Origin: a virus
IMG/VR virus record: IMGVR_UViG_3300035670_000075
Span: 1-64,000 of that record
Direction: 5' to 3' (one strand)
DNA: 64,000 bases
Part shown: positions 35,501 through 38,577 of the stretch, piece after piece
How the letters are laid out: each line of letters begins with the position of its first letter
Position numbering within the stretch: the stretch's first letter is position 1
The notes under the pieces: model-generated
What the model saw: only the letters and a program-made list of their open reading frames with translations
Database searches by the model: none
What the model was told of the DNA's origin: nothing
Made by a program: the position numbers and the translations under genes

Positions 35501-35700
35501 TTGGCAAGCTCGGCAAATTGCGCCAAGCCCTCCATGCTTTTCGCCATGCGCTCGGCGTCTTGCATCATCCTCCGCGTGGACTTGTCGAACCGCTCGGCAG
35601 TACGCTCGGCGGCTTCGCCAAGCTTGTCAACTTTCTTGCCAGCGCGATCAATGTCGCTTTCGTTGACGCCAATTTTGTATTCCAAGTCGTGTTCTTGCAT
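11590..35700 (-). CDS. Giant tape measure protein, 8036 aa
   Basis: One uninterrupted frame of 24.1 kb. N-terminal coiled coil (residues 1-200). TP901-type tape measure core at about 420-720 (FEEAIASVAAVKGI, GMAGFSTQQIMKSTGEVLNL, KRIFGMNALTVMDVL). Many long hydrophobic segments follow. Two copies of a S-x-A-K-E-G-P-F-S motif lie near residues 1222 and 4500. A zincin motif H3685-E-A-G-H with a downstream Glu (E3727) sits in a roughly 170-residue domain. Coiled-coil blocks with recurring AGMSE(R/G)(D/E)KF units follow, then a lambda-H-like end (FWYGVQDAVSQSFAEIMSG), three tandem repeats of about 77 aa (residues 7147-7370) and a charged C-terminal coiled coil. It sets tail length and is ejected into the cell. 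At about 0.15 nm per residue it predicts a tail near 1.2 micrometres. Confidence 0.92.
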   Translation of the reverse strand: MQEHDLEYKIGVNESDIDRAGKKVDKLGEAAERTAERFDKSTRRMMQDAERMAKSMEGLAQFAELAKTAREFEQFQKNAVKVSGALDAKSLNQSASAIGNITKQVRELNKELDKTGKKAAGIGGTAVINQKITVSVDGDGVKALDDALTSTQKLKQANEELIKSFQELRAEREKIAALPAPVAANTQADTQALKENTAATREATAASSGHSLMLASMAVSAVRNREEIAKLAVATYGLAQSMNTFTKVSVIMQTLSGLNNILVISYVSLDRLARIASFVQAKIIATSVAAWTMAQNFDRSQLTVANFVTMLRSAGSGIANFIKNFSFKDAFSSFASFLKSAPAQLAGFWGSFKSGAASAYQTSGKHIKEFNADIKDMSGSAKVGEASLGRLIAKTALVGGAVAAAVVGFRTLTKSFDAIVNTGMAFEEAIASVAAVKGININTGDGRKELKLLEDQARSLGQATAFTAKEAADAQYYLGMAGFSTQQIMKSTGEVLNLAAAGGTELARTSDIVSDLMTGFGKSVDELPHMVDVFAKVMSTSNVNLEQFYESAKYVAPISESLGMSFEEMSAAIGLAGDAALKGSMSGTALRQALLRLAAPTKIADKDFQKFANQMIEAGDDIGDLEALADDVGGALSAIGVSAKNSTGGMKSMTELLTEIRERTAHLDEADRAGIYKRIFGMNALTVMDVLVKATGSATKEMGSYADSLKNVDSQTSEMMAKTRLENLAGDVRLYKSALSELQLTIYSGLSPALRFLTQSGTNGIIRLTNAFKFMGEVAAVAAGYVELLTRPLRNVIAFAAEVGKYMAIYFGKGLLDALSPLGDALLTIQGALAAAFEPITTALAPVIAAVQRFVSMLLGLDAASQDSRSTLVFFAGSAHFLGKIIGGVLMAALDGWTKLLVATIDVMGVAIGYFASFGRAAGEGFARAWIAVEPFFTGLMQGMLPSLKIVSAELRVFGDHLSGVFSAFHDTDFLNNMAQSMKPLVEAFKPLAVAVAPTVAGLLLMMDTAGAAQVELVGLASAGEGVGMLLGKGLAEAFRFAAHAMQLMAGGLGALVHLLVIAGRLIGTVAAAINTLFKGEFRFSVLGDALLGIFTDLTKRVKEIDWAALGYRVVNLISAGLSIPGAQLLLKALSAYGKQATAMAIQQSFAILSVVEIAVAAAIKKSMLIIGGVLYSAMNFDYSAFGASLIETFSAGVTSAAQNLWTAIVDVFAWVDRLFPHSPAKEGPFSTIDKAGASLLNTFTFGFLGAGPSLSAAVGIVFGVAFDKMLSLSALFDGRVTFESFANSVKVALIPLKLLGALFDTLVISFAALGLSIFDGTAAFAAFGDALANIWRGFAQYVGSIRWELIADLIVKAMAIGIAGITIAQFMPVVAPLFAGFNGALSLSAISFGTAMTSVFLTGYVKNFLNATGQGIYDLTTGQFAPSKYLSIAMGEQKTVDIKESAYGFFGDAVAAVHDAADSVLAQQKGLLTPVVWIGEWISDELDTAFRGDKTSKEIGGALGRLQKSLSFGNFDIKQALLDTLVAALLGVATLIAKAATNFIDAIDNFTVNVTRSLLRFTRNFFTAFVNGNFFADMGNAFGGLIKDLFGDMGTLLQEAIFNFEMVSLFLLSGMFQEIGRMYFGEMGGLMRYIKNLRAWRQLRAAFYTLAEALHHASLQIFASVLRSLITLTNNLMQQFPFAHIFLTHVRDWALSIFGVGGKVHDYFNYSLVNAVYPAYFAAIKRLQFLMTHKIPVADLAKVLLVALFPQNLMSKKAYATSTYGQVDRVRATLHANLKQIYNVTNSFAKNQPRIWAAILAGVDDFTYTLASRFPALSRTIVQWGPILSQVAESVLEIFTAVWPKNATHLQFLMNRMFIQPLNYFIDALNAQLVRLGQGSAWEQIGRFFAALFKSIPTLSKAALAIFPMLANAFRDLSMVSFQFLTALAQVDQFMLRTFGVSIPVIFMFADALIRLSRVYQEVPASFAVVMRDIGDFSLLWSAFVDMLSDTASTAAGLQQIMGFASFLLMLNPATSTLSLIVLLLSFFSKELLELKDRITDYIGGIDGANEAINKFTRVFRNLDSTRVRVQEGIKSFYMELSKGTLYASVAIQYLIIGISSLASAAAAVSFGAPTIAALAFGSAIGYIVMSIIEFTGSIDKAWEALSEMPKQDKAKNIFDTLNQEAGLFGQNILSIISDLRSQSSTLDKIFSAIIFALKGIAIISASVATASLAINLGAPVAVAYMLAGAVSFAAAKILWFSEAIIGTWESMGDLGQKVFSALSFEFANLALAFMIHPLAPVVIGLIRVIYAFRGEIAQFGQTIADLWENNTVFRYSVIAIVGSLAIFTSASFLAAAASANLFMVFSTLGGTALGALAVFHDEIVVVFKVIDVLLTAISNALATPIGVILALINYLSELAGFLQIISSPFKLFAAYIEEVFGIDVSGFAHDFIGATQDIAETIKTYLIGALILLGGVLTALAVKWAFNWKRMASAKAKAADYINKNPILMAFGVDDKTVRKNMLAGAKNANEILRGAFCNNKDISKCFGAGVAKGSKSARKSVGNLFKSSDIADKISKGVSDGVNDGVGRSQGIFSRLFKADVNFGDGQQKLTETINRINKLSQMQRELSSEISKYGKGAVLGDSSFTQPRKGRRVSIDDEVMKAARVNDKAAIELLQRVAFLEKEKADGRKTMDHQGFSGKAEAKRMTEILEKYERTHRLSAKDWAQVHKDMPKHYKQASGELRSASHELFRNQERGYQLASDEASARILSAKAQRDLVKGELESLKKQRQAIEDNLRKQGKGFWGKSADDELAKIVNRGVRKGMNLEDVLSKQQRVIDKHYKAVAEKASGKAIWFDFGKMIENFFKRWDVAMKRITNPKWLLKRAALSNDGVEEYIANRKREHAVVMNNIKAEREARKAAIAAGRKALFDEAVRSQQGVFSQRMADYQSASNVGILKLRTEETTQTRQDSAARLADRIRVANEELAIMQRKAEKLNAVLGDSQKTRNIAKAIEFQKKLISEHEKQLRVMQGINSATVKTAKTTESVVNEQQKVTKAVKQTASARKGIDVDGYAFTKQTKKPATHWKNDADFYSTVKSYDPIQPKFKPKRYAATLSELEQLQKLNLSQINKFNKETERKIQAMWGGLSEERNRLIASVDKMVKPSGSKEPIPLNEYINKKLTDYRGRLDKELDLFESEQRAKAQNLKGKNLLNKATQESMLQAEKSGVKVFEARAPGKSPKMTKEFMALREQMRKQIVSNFVTEHQAALTAFKKMQSKRERAYLEQLLVGNLRGKDEAGKSLMPVKFSIDALEDTYDLQEKTIRAKRAASLDALDRYYVQEQQRIAIGAGHGVKERLDAEGKLQSQLDVYRESSKAADVRFYENQVYGLKTYKESVEKEIRSLGMRNSDLAWDKKRAKENKEESDLISKQIKANHDRVNLLNEHLRTINKEGKEALSALKQIEPYYKGTTIRSIDSLPQRRVDSELPIKNTNAEFKKMLGEDSATIREITALTHEIRRLNTKLDLFTKENRAFANRLGALTRKEKKSPLSTDELKERAELQRNIKRNQEFRDETNKELRALESKLKSNTADPARGIKTGKCIPVCGYSQSTSKMQKQVDAHLADLKARVPELSKAIGEVKLTKFGERELSMLRPDVAADRLQRGEVTPGLARYNETTGKTDIFLNKAAFKMSKMADNLAVLSHEAGHALDNHLSRTDSKRHAAFVAANKDAFAQVSAYAKTNSREAFAEAFRATVHGAPVGGMGSVANRQSPIANYGDAAPGIAAYNKELTNTTHQSQLVNQQLSRFPTLTKAGSAGLKTMSFALKGVALAASFATGMIGAMAMEMAFMFAFEYIMNNMDDIKFEFMYMVDTVKKYLGIMEAALVAFSSSPWVAPLISSLDAVTRQIRENFTNSMSYVANFATQAQQSLQTLFSGMDYSAMLVSLRGMFDVAAVAVRDGVDYLYKLFTDMLSSLALAIGDTFSSEVTGALLHATQTTGEHITKGNVWVFDGVTGGIISALAPAGAALAASNNPLAQGAVALGNNISGAFHSLPPRVQDALKALLVELTFATRAIKFISNGLKRGISAIFDAFGENIVRAVEPIREGVAQIKSAVSGLSLNAKMPSLGAFKLPEIKLPSLNLATVTDGIGNAFKAAFTTVKGAVQSGLDGAIQYAKGLWTGFINWLKTTENGLIAPVRSAFDKLRGIFDEIKLLSESIAARWNGMWSPVQNIVKAISADMLVILALTMKFGAAAGIWGGFAVAVVKLAWAFREELLSAVQSVWLAIKDIGSSLYNLWNGLGEGGQMLVMITAGIMGAYTAIKMFAIPAIVAFMATLTPMQLMAARLSIAFTLIAALKDDWAAFAEEHKVLANTIAWSIGIFVGVPVVMLAMQNAYILARTAVTAYQLAQIAASKVTQASMLTLIKGTAIWRGWALAVMVATSPVTATVLAVAAGVAVLVAALYGLYKVGKLIVGTLLAIPKATLGIGAAIITTIAEGVASAAQSLWDAISGVFGWVWNLFPGSDAKEGPFSSLTASGMGMMQAFSEGITNGAKYLWDAVKSAFSGAIDWVKSLFGKPELSIPEVSMPKAGGKPVANDEFQKSLEYVDNDLRRIIDKENELAVAVKQVNQAAVDAAESLRQRKIAEEIQSLSKESKKVAQEQRKEIEKLDKEIGKLGFSDEMIKLNELRDTLAKGKEGWFGIGGSDALGADAVAREIEVVASLMQERVAKEAIKEIQQDINKLKKDELNTSDAISTLREIGAGNNNIHLQRLQAVIKEREELEQAAEATKQRAQAEKEALKAIQDTEKAIAQAGMSERDKFVDDLLRQNISVDVAMNLVSKRDQSESAKYLAAAQEKLLQESMTERGWAKYQAELQGVDAETIMLTETIYDQVDAEKARKMAAEDAVRAQKELTDSYKSKIQAARDELALSKLTGHALELEKIRRDIGAKATLEQAKSLYDLQAAQQKQVISKYLAGDDSLKEQAKQASAMLAEYNKFIAEENNLAEARKRNNELFKNIAQEQEGIANQSMLGIVTGGFGNLDMVKSYWADLGTSIVSTFSGAWQSVHDTWMGLFDSETRAINKRNAEFDAMAKRGESMALPEINSDYEKLLFGIGIALVPLIAGFAGFAGANLQVAAAISVVTAGLSFFSGVISPVIDSVMNTEDSFGALSDVLLTTVAPIGLLALNIIKLERGAKNGASLIGMLLAPTEILRNLMSGLSDVMAKRLKLGFVIVISILSLLVSLADNAYDRFFVLFKVLFSLSTILIGLRTVFVALEAGISSSNAKLKILFGVLSMVGGAAVMLGSVFGRLDDSIKQAGGETARFWLDFYKNISAGEAVMYAAMLGFASSIVMSMLTALNAKFTATFLVSFVANYMKSVLAAFASGGALSALSAAMQPLLLTLGMLIGKVQLLSASFAVAYKQGGLMAGMQAILAPLTTLWNALTLGVFRYSAATIGASKTTAMFSFVARVAAGAMALLSASMGAFTTIVTMISLAGAATAVYVDGWSALLGPIEQGIKLLAVITAFSLAFFRTQTIWLIKTTALWLAQNTMLGRAVTWYGLMAVSALRASAAGRVAAAAMSSAWAAALLPITMIIVAVMAIGDAFFGIESPISDALDIARSYVTDFYEWVANIDWSGIFTGIRDSAFGVLAKFSGHDFTDLDESAKNINTRTQMVQGKVVTPEVENLRSKVFDDKVSEIRLKKQEEELGKWQKRQKEIFDQLHEDSKGWFSDKASKEEISKLSEILMLEEQVGELKKMNADIDKEIANLGLDAVTIKINQMKEEGWKGDLKSYEQKLRDKALIEGYIDAENKRSQALALSVKMSISLAEAQKRMKMAQEGVTEAGANEAIHREKLNNFNEELNTLMSEQKNIGLTDEQIKLNQLTEDYGSRILAQVVQNIQNANAAMGDMRSHMQDITNSIKGMADEMATLGMNSADAQLFQDQQRIAKNIADMRAAPNADQAAIAAEEERLKNLAQVRRDVSIITEHQKEQHKLQQAISFAGLDELQRYREERKLIYGNIAGAEAMVEADVRRKAAEMAINQAKIDGAKAAKDSAKEEKKELSESEKLREKLNKQVIEHNLVMGNITEDQRFILDLENEYGAEVVKSNMDLVNRTVELRKQAEAAKLLQDASKNLAVAGMSEGEKFAYEQKDKGVDAGTILGVQAMNAQADVANELKALEVERIKNNKSLTTYQQLLFEYEQKHGKAAANLNKEKIQQLALEKDRANLAGVIDGMNEELKLLGMSRKEQTDYNYLRDQGLQHADEGTQNLILAQREYIDSVKESQDFWYGVQDAVSQSFAEIMSGQKSASDGFKDMGNSLKDMFTQRLTAMYKKQVDSVLDQLFGQESNPRVAADMEVVNSAGAVAQSFNMLAAQSMNAAAMIGAAPQNWTVPGSQQDEMIQAQNEGLFGGDVAKSMKTGISGMWDTAKGWVSKSFPDATKWLGGIKDWGMEKLGNIGKSLGMDKLFSSSGGLGKLGSVPWMDIGSSLLSFANGNWQKGIVDGIAAGVSMIPGWGTAAGFAIKALSSFVSFDKSYRLDDISAKGSLRDVEVGVNRSRKKTFGGRRHQYDAYNAETGGFGTGTKDQLTGDWVGYAEMAKGVYDPLAAFASQLDSMVSSVGQMFGQDILTIFQAEFNPELDVKGKDDLQEQLQTWMEETGQDALQFAIQHLDASKMTGVNKAMLTYMQGLGDELTGDNFNQIAGDFQQLGTVFQQAGFDVNLLTKEFIDLSGGLGTLTANTQSFYENFYSESERNSKQFATTSAQFANIFSNFGIDAIAAANGIQMSADGLPATREQYRLLVESLDLTTVEGQNAYNALTSMAGQMGVFYTAKEGLKDLTDTLKDLGVKGAGGLTFDDVQGVGVENIQALATNFSTEFEQRLAVFNKAGREISESNILQTFDELGIAVPRNAIEMENLMNSLDMENESHKKLALQLAANQEAVISYVNSLAEFGTEVQVFASQLLDLRNQFSASDVSGILKSSVMDASSAEEAGQRASHAFSAMFAERMMDTVFNSVSQMIMQGVIMPMINGTIAQSNMIITGGTAAGANLTASGATAGGELEDSGVRFYNDVADASGGIKKDYTDIKKKIKDAIDVYAEVMNDPEIKSAIEGVSDVMGYAAENLYTAVAPMNSFVTANQSFLDGLNETKDTTEETAKELFDFAEWQKKLKETYLGASSDIEKVAVALKDTGFTAASSADILSSATDEQLRDYAKFFKLADDEFTSFADGVLETLKGLMDWQQSLRQTYLGEQTQAQQTAMTAINSDVGADDLAAILSQASGADLIELAGYFAMGLEEFKGFADDVLKIVDETTGKLNDFRDKLGSTYLDGKTAAQTTGLDLLNQGFSETDIAGLLSSMSNAEITALAQSLGMGLDEFISFADDTLSVMSDGNQALEDLQREREMMMLTGIDRELRELELSYAKQREGLNGNNQALAVAEEIYQQQRIDIFKSHAETMIGEYRDMLGGIEELSQDLRAQITELTDFRTDTQKLADAKSAFESLQYVAGDADSVKSAITVHDEYRNAVMTSAQTMFDATQELISSAQSLRGSIANDIKEIGGKKRFEGLGVTEQIDLLQGDLDSAVASGDFAQQLEIAEQVRGLISNRLDEQLNKEQEVYQAQKENYDNLMKYAKELRDYVDSLMLSDKSTLTNAERMAEAEKQYRQTLNLAKGGDEDAISKLKTVSDQFLTEAQSFYASSAPYSDIFSMVTGDLSGFAGQLESNAGSMPSDPLSNGVYSAQTQKLYDEAIKQLQALDEIALGAEVGLQQQLEAQKTETALTLEGIDSSLLTMSTATATDLGFELFNLGNSIGIGLGQITSAVTLMHESLGNYAAQVQLQIQAYSDSQSAAQVAAQAAAQAITQVSAQQSSAVQTQQSDDPALYAVIREWTDNQIAQNGLTDQTLRYIEQAAIANNVSTAQIGTAYGVDAGEIDKIFEAARTYGIDNLPSYDSGSAGLAADQVARVHKDEKIIDPVSSRILSDYGIRVQSDGGDDEETKQLLRDLLAELRALREENAGDAQAQTDAIVRALTRLGKEDLDALKREIEKERRTRSKK

Positions 35701-35735
35701 ACTAAAAGCCTAGTGTTTATGCGGTTCGATTGGGT

Positions 35736-35766
35736 ATTATAGCATTGGTTTACTGTGTGTTGACAA
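35736..35766 (-). promoter_or_regulatory. Extended -10 promoter for tape measure operon
   Basis: On the minus strand, TGCTATAAT (TATAAT at 35741-35736) forms an extended -10 box, with TTGTCA (35766-35761) 19 nt upstream as a weak -35. It lies 36 nt before the tape measure start and overlaps the rightward promoter, so the two divergent operons share a short control region. Confidence 0.6.
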
Positions 35767-35788
35767 ATTTGTTAGCGGCGTTTATTAT
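35760..35788 (+). promoter_or_regulatory. Sigma70-type promoter for accessory island
   Basis: TTGACA (35760-35765), 17-nt spacer, TATTAT (35783-35788), oriented towards the gene at 35851. The tgtgttaac motif (35802-35810) follows at about +7 to +15, where a repressor or activator could act. Confidence 0.7.
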
Positions 35789-35850
35789 GCTTGTCGCTGT
35801 TTGTGTTAACTTAAATCGCCTAGCAATTAACGATCATCGTGGAGATTACA

Positions 35851-36087
35851 ATGTTTAATCGCTTTAATCTTGATTACAGAAAACCCGCCAATAAAGGCGG
35901 GGAAAAACGAGAGCCGGTGATGAATTTAGCTGAACTAGCAAGGGTGACAGGTAAAAGTCGTTCAGTTTTAGAACTACGCTTGAAAAAAGCAAACCCGCCA
36001 TTAGAGGTGAAACTAATATTGAAAGGTAAAAAATATTACAGTCGTGAAGAGATGTTAAAATTGGGCAGTAGTATTGGAGTCGAGTAG
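35851..36087 (+). CDS. Small HTH DNA-binding protein, 78 aa
   Basis: Residues about 27-70 (NLAELARVTGKSRSVLEL, then KKYYSREEMLKL) fit a winged helix-turn-helix of the excisionase/MerR-like kind: LAxxTGxS recognition, a beta wing, then a second helix. As first gene behind a strong promoter, between two divergent operons, it may regulate one or both. ATG 35851 is used because ggaga lies 5 nt before it; an in-frame GTG at 35839 would consume the SD. Confidence 0.6.
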   Translation: MFNRFNLDYRKPANKGGEKREPVMNLAELARVTGKSRSVLELRLKKANPPLEVKLILKGKKYYSREEMLKLGSSIGVE

Positions 36088-36120
36088 TGTGTTTTCCGGA
36101 TCAATAAGGAAATTAATAGA

Positions 36121-36321
36121 ATGGACAAGCCAAGCCCAATCAAAGCAGAGTTAAGCGCCAGACTGATTCCAATTGCGCCGCAAGGTTTTCGACTGTTAAA
36201 GACAAAGGACAGGACACAGAACGGCGATTATTTTTATGTCCACGGGCATTGGCATCCGGTGTTCAAGGCGGGCGTGGAGATGGATGCTCGGTGTACGCAA
36301 CATTGTAGACCAGGTGGTTAG
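36121..36321 (+). CDS. Hypothetical protein, 66 aa
   Basis: Unrecognised small protein with segments IAPQGFRLLKTKDRTQNGDY and FYVHGHWHPV, beta-rich with several His/Cys near the C-terminus. The preceding sequence ataaggaaattaatag provides an SD (aagga). It ends 1 nt before the GTG start of the next gene, consistent with one operon. Confidence 0.55.
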   Translation: MDKPSPIKAELSARLIPIAPQGFRLLKTKDRTQNGDYFYVHGHWHPVFKAGVEMDARCTQHCRPGG

Positions 36322-36322
36322 T

Positions 36323-36769
36323 GTGACTGATAAAAAACAAAACCAGTTGAATCAAATCAAAGAGTTCATCAACTCTCAAACCTTCAGCGAAATAGCGCCG
36401 CTGGTTGCGCACGCGATTAATCTCGGCTACCTCAGTTTTGATGGACTTGCGTATCCTGATGAAATCTCAAAAGCGCTGCGCAGAATGCGCAAGGTTGCGA
36501 AGCGTGAGACGCATAAGATTGTCAAAGCTTGCAATGCGGCAATCTCGTCTGGTTTCGTGTCGTTTGACGGTATCGTGACAAAAGATAATGTCGAGTTATT
36601 TTTTAAGTCTGCGCTTAAGCAGTTGGGAGATGGCTCTGGCGGCGGCATGGGTAGAATTGCCAATATGCTCTTAAGCAGTGGCTACAATTCTGAATTCAAG
36701 CCAATCAGTGATGAGTTTATTCTTAAGGTCAAGAAGAAGCTGATTGAAATGATGTTGAGTAATGGGTGA
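36323..36769 (+). CDS. Hypothetical helical protein, 148 aa
   Basis: Unrecognised, mainly alpha-helical basic protein. The frame is open to 36236, but the upstream part overlaps the 66-aa gene. GTG 36323, preceded by ggtgg, gives clean one-base spacing after the previous stop and is preferred. It ends 13 nt before the methyltransferase gene and may be its partner. A Gly-rich turn (LGDGSGGGMG) lies in the C-terminal half. Confidence 0.55.
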   Translation: MTDKKQNQLNQIKEFINSQTFSEIAPLVAHAINLGYLSFDGLAYPDEISKALRRMRKVAKRETHKIVKACNAAISSGFVSFDGIVTKDNVELFFKSALKQLGDGSGGGMGRIANMLLSSGYNSEFKPISDEFILKVKKKLIEMMLSNG

Positions 36770-36782
36770 TTGAGAGGCAGCT

Positions 36783-37688
36783 ATGAACCAGGTCTTATTT
36801 GGCGACTGCCGCGACAGCATGAGAAAGCTTATTGCTGACGGCGTGAAGGTGCAGACGTGCATTACGTCGCCACCTTATTATGGCTTACGTGACTATGGGC
36901 ATGAAGGGCAAATTGGACTGGAAGAAAAACCAAGCGAGTATGTTGGTAAGTTGGTGGAAGTGTTCTCGCTGGTGTGGGATTTGTTGGTTGATGATGGGGT
37001 GATGTGGGTTAATCTTGGGGATAGCTACGGAGGAGATAGAGGGAATGTCAGCCACGCTCCTGATAACAAACACAAACATAATGCTGCCGATACTCCGGGT
37101 AAATCGAAAAGTGGTACGTTAAGAAAACAGCTTCTTGGCATCCCGTGGCGCGTAGCATTCGCATTGCAAGATGCTGGCTGGTATTTGCGTCAAGACATCA
37201 TCTGGAGCAAGCCTAATGCAATGCCGGAAAGCGTTACTGATCGCTGTACGAAATCTCATGAGTATGTTTTCTTACTAGCCAAGCAAGAACGGTATTATTT
37301 TGATAACGAGGCGATAAAAGAGAAAGCTAATCCAGATAGTTCTATTCGCGACAGAGATGCGACCAGACTTAACAACACGCCAGGCAGAACAAAAATGGGT
37401 GGACTCAAGAAAAACGATTACGAAATGAGAAATAAGCGCAGCGTATGGACAGTGCCAACCAAGCCATACAGCGGCGCGCACTTCGCAGTATTCCCGCCAG
37501 CGCTTATCGAACCTATGGTGTTGGCGAGTACGCGCGCTGGTGATATTGTGCTTGACCCGTTTTTAGGTAGCGGCACGACCGCGCAAGTGGCGCAAGACTT
37601 GGGGCGCAACTGGATAGGCTGCGAACTTAACCCGGATTACGCGCAACTGCAACAGCAGCGCACAGCGCAGCAGGCGTTGTGCTTGTGA
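36783..37688 (+). CDS. Site-specific DNA methyltransferase, beta class
   Basis: 301 aa. Amino-methyltransferase (N6-adenine or N4-cytosine) that transfers methyl from S-adenosylmethionine. Catalytic motif IV TSPPYYG at 28-34 precedes the SAM-binding motif I DPFLGSGTT near 257, the order of beta-class enzymes; FGDCR near the N-terminus and GRNWIGCELNPDY at the C-terminus are also typical. No restriction endonuclease is adjacent, so it is an orphan, probably protecting phage DNA or modulating expression. The target recognition region is about residues 90-220. Confidence 0.9.
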   Translation: MNQVLFGDCRDSMRKLIADGVKVQTCITSPPYYGLRDYGHEGQIGLEEKPSEYVGKLVEVFSLVWDLLVDDGVMWVNLGDSYGGDRGNVSHAPDNKHKHNAADTPGKSKSGTLRKQLLGIPWRVAFALQDAGWYLRQDIIWSKPNAMPESVTDRCTKSHEYVFLLAKQERYYFDNEAIKEKANPDSSIRDRDATRLNNTPGRTKMGGLKKNDYEMRNKRSVWTVPTKPYSGAHFAVFPPALIEPMVLASTRAGDIVLDPFLGSGTTAQVAQDLGRNWIGCELNPDYAQLQQQRTAQQALCL

Positions 37689-37707
37689 TGGTAGAGGATT
37701 AATAGCT

Positions 37708-38256
37708 ATGCAACAGGCAAAAAACATAGAAGGCTATTCTGGTGATGCAGGATGGTTTTGCGACATGTCATTGGATGCGCAAATTATTAAAAAATTTGGC
37801 GTTCTCGACCCTGGGTTGACACTGATGTATTTGATTCGCAGATTCGGCTTCCCGCTGCATGGCTGCGACGAATACAAAGAAATTGCGCAATGGCTAATAA
37901 CAACCGCGCACGACGGAATTATATTGGGTGTGTCACCTAAGCCGCATAGAGTTTATTTTCATTACTTGGCATCTAAGCAGTTAATAAGCAGTTTATACTC
38001 CTCAGACGAGGCAGAAAAAACAAAAACTCAGGAATTTGTTTTGCTTCATTTGATTAATGCTGTCGAAGATATGATTAACAAACCAATCTCTGTCAGAGAC
38101 ACTTGGTTTAACCCAATTGCAACTGGCGATCATCTACTTGATGGACACATCCCTGAAGATGATGACGATGACTTTATCAATGTCGCTGAGCGTCACGTAT
38201 CCAGTGGATATGGACTTTTGTTCTGGAATGAAAAAGGCTTCGACATTGATTTGTAA
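37708..38256 (+). CDS. Hypothetical phage protein, 182 aa
   Basis: Unrecognised. Start ATG 37708 with agaggatt 8-15 nt upstream. Alpha-helical, with an acidic stretch of Glu/Asp near residue 150 (PEDDDDDF) and a central hydrophobic helix, but no obvious transmembrane segment. It follows the methyltransferase by 19 nt, and its 3' end overlaps the small zinc-finger gene at 38228 by 29 nt. Confidence 0.6.
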   Translation: MQQAKNIEGYSGDAGWFCDMSLDAQIIKKFGVLDPGLTLMYLIRRFGFPLHGCDEYKEIAQWLITTAHDGIILGVSPKPHRVYFHYLASKQLISSLYSSDEAEKTKTQEFVLLHLINAVEDMINKPISVRDTWFNPIATGDHLLDGHIPEDDDDDFINVAERHVSSGYGLLFWNEKGFDIDL

Positions 38257-38443
38257 ATGCTGCGGTAAAGAATTTCCGCAAACCAGCACGCCAAAAATAT
38301 ACTGCTCGCGGGCTTGCGCGATACGAAAGGTAGGGATGCCACAAATTATTGGCAAGGAGAAAAGAAAAAAGCTGCGTAAACAGGGTGTGTGGTATACTGA
38401 AAAACAAGTTCCTTTAGGGGACTTGGTTGATTACAATGAATAA
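38228..38443 (+). CDS. Small zinc-finger protein, 71 aa
   Basis: Contains CKCCGKEFPQTSTPKIYCSRAC, a CxxC ... CxxxC treble-clef type finger, followed by a basic helix (GKEKRKKLRKQG). The frame extends upstream to 38117, but ATG 38228 starts right before the finger and is the simplest start. It overlaps the 182-aa gene by 29 nt. Nucleic-acid or protein binding is likely; its role is not known. It is the last protein gene before the tmRNA. Confidence 0.6.
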   Translation: MKKASTLICKCCGKEFPQTSTPKIYCSRACAIRKVGMPQIIGKEKRKKLRKQGVWYTEKQVPLGDLVDYNE

Positions 38444-38502
38444 ACAGAATCTCGTTGGCATCCGTTTCCAGGTATCGGTAAAACCTGGATGATTTTAGAG
38501 TG

Positions 38503-38569
38503 TATTTACAAATCCATATTGTCGCGCGCTTCGACAAGCTCAGCGAGCGGCAATATGGATTTGTAAATA
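38503..38569. repeat. 19-bp perfect inverted repeat just upstream of tmRNA
   Basis: Arms 38503-38521 and 38551-38569 are perfectly complementary over 19 bp (tatttacaaatccatattg). The inner 29 nt continues the pairing (cgcgcgct with agcgagcg, one mismatch) around a loop containing ttcgacaagctcag, a motif common in dispersed bacterial palindromes. The right arm ends 8 nt before the mature tmRNA 5' end. No T tract follows, so it looks like an inserted palindromic element or an RNA-processing structure rather than a terminator. Confidence 0.8.
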
Positions 38570-38577
38570 GATTTTAC

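Noticed and set aside
11794-35742. Many plus-strand frames of 60-210 codons opposite the tape measure gene
   Set aside because: All lie antisense to one continuous, domain-bearing frame and have Ser/Arg/Cys-biased composition.
35851-36087. Definite excisionase
   Set aside because: The HTH pattern fits, but there is no integrase in the window; only a generic DNA-binding call is supported.
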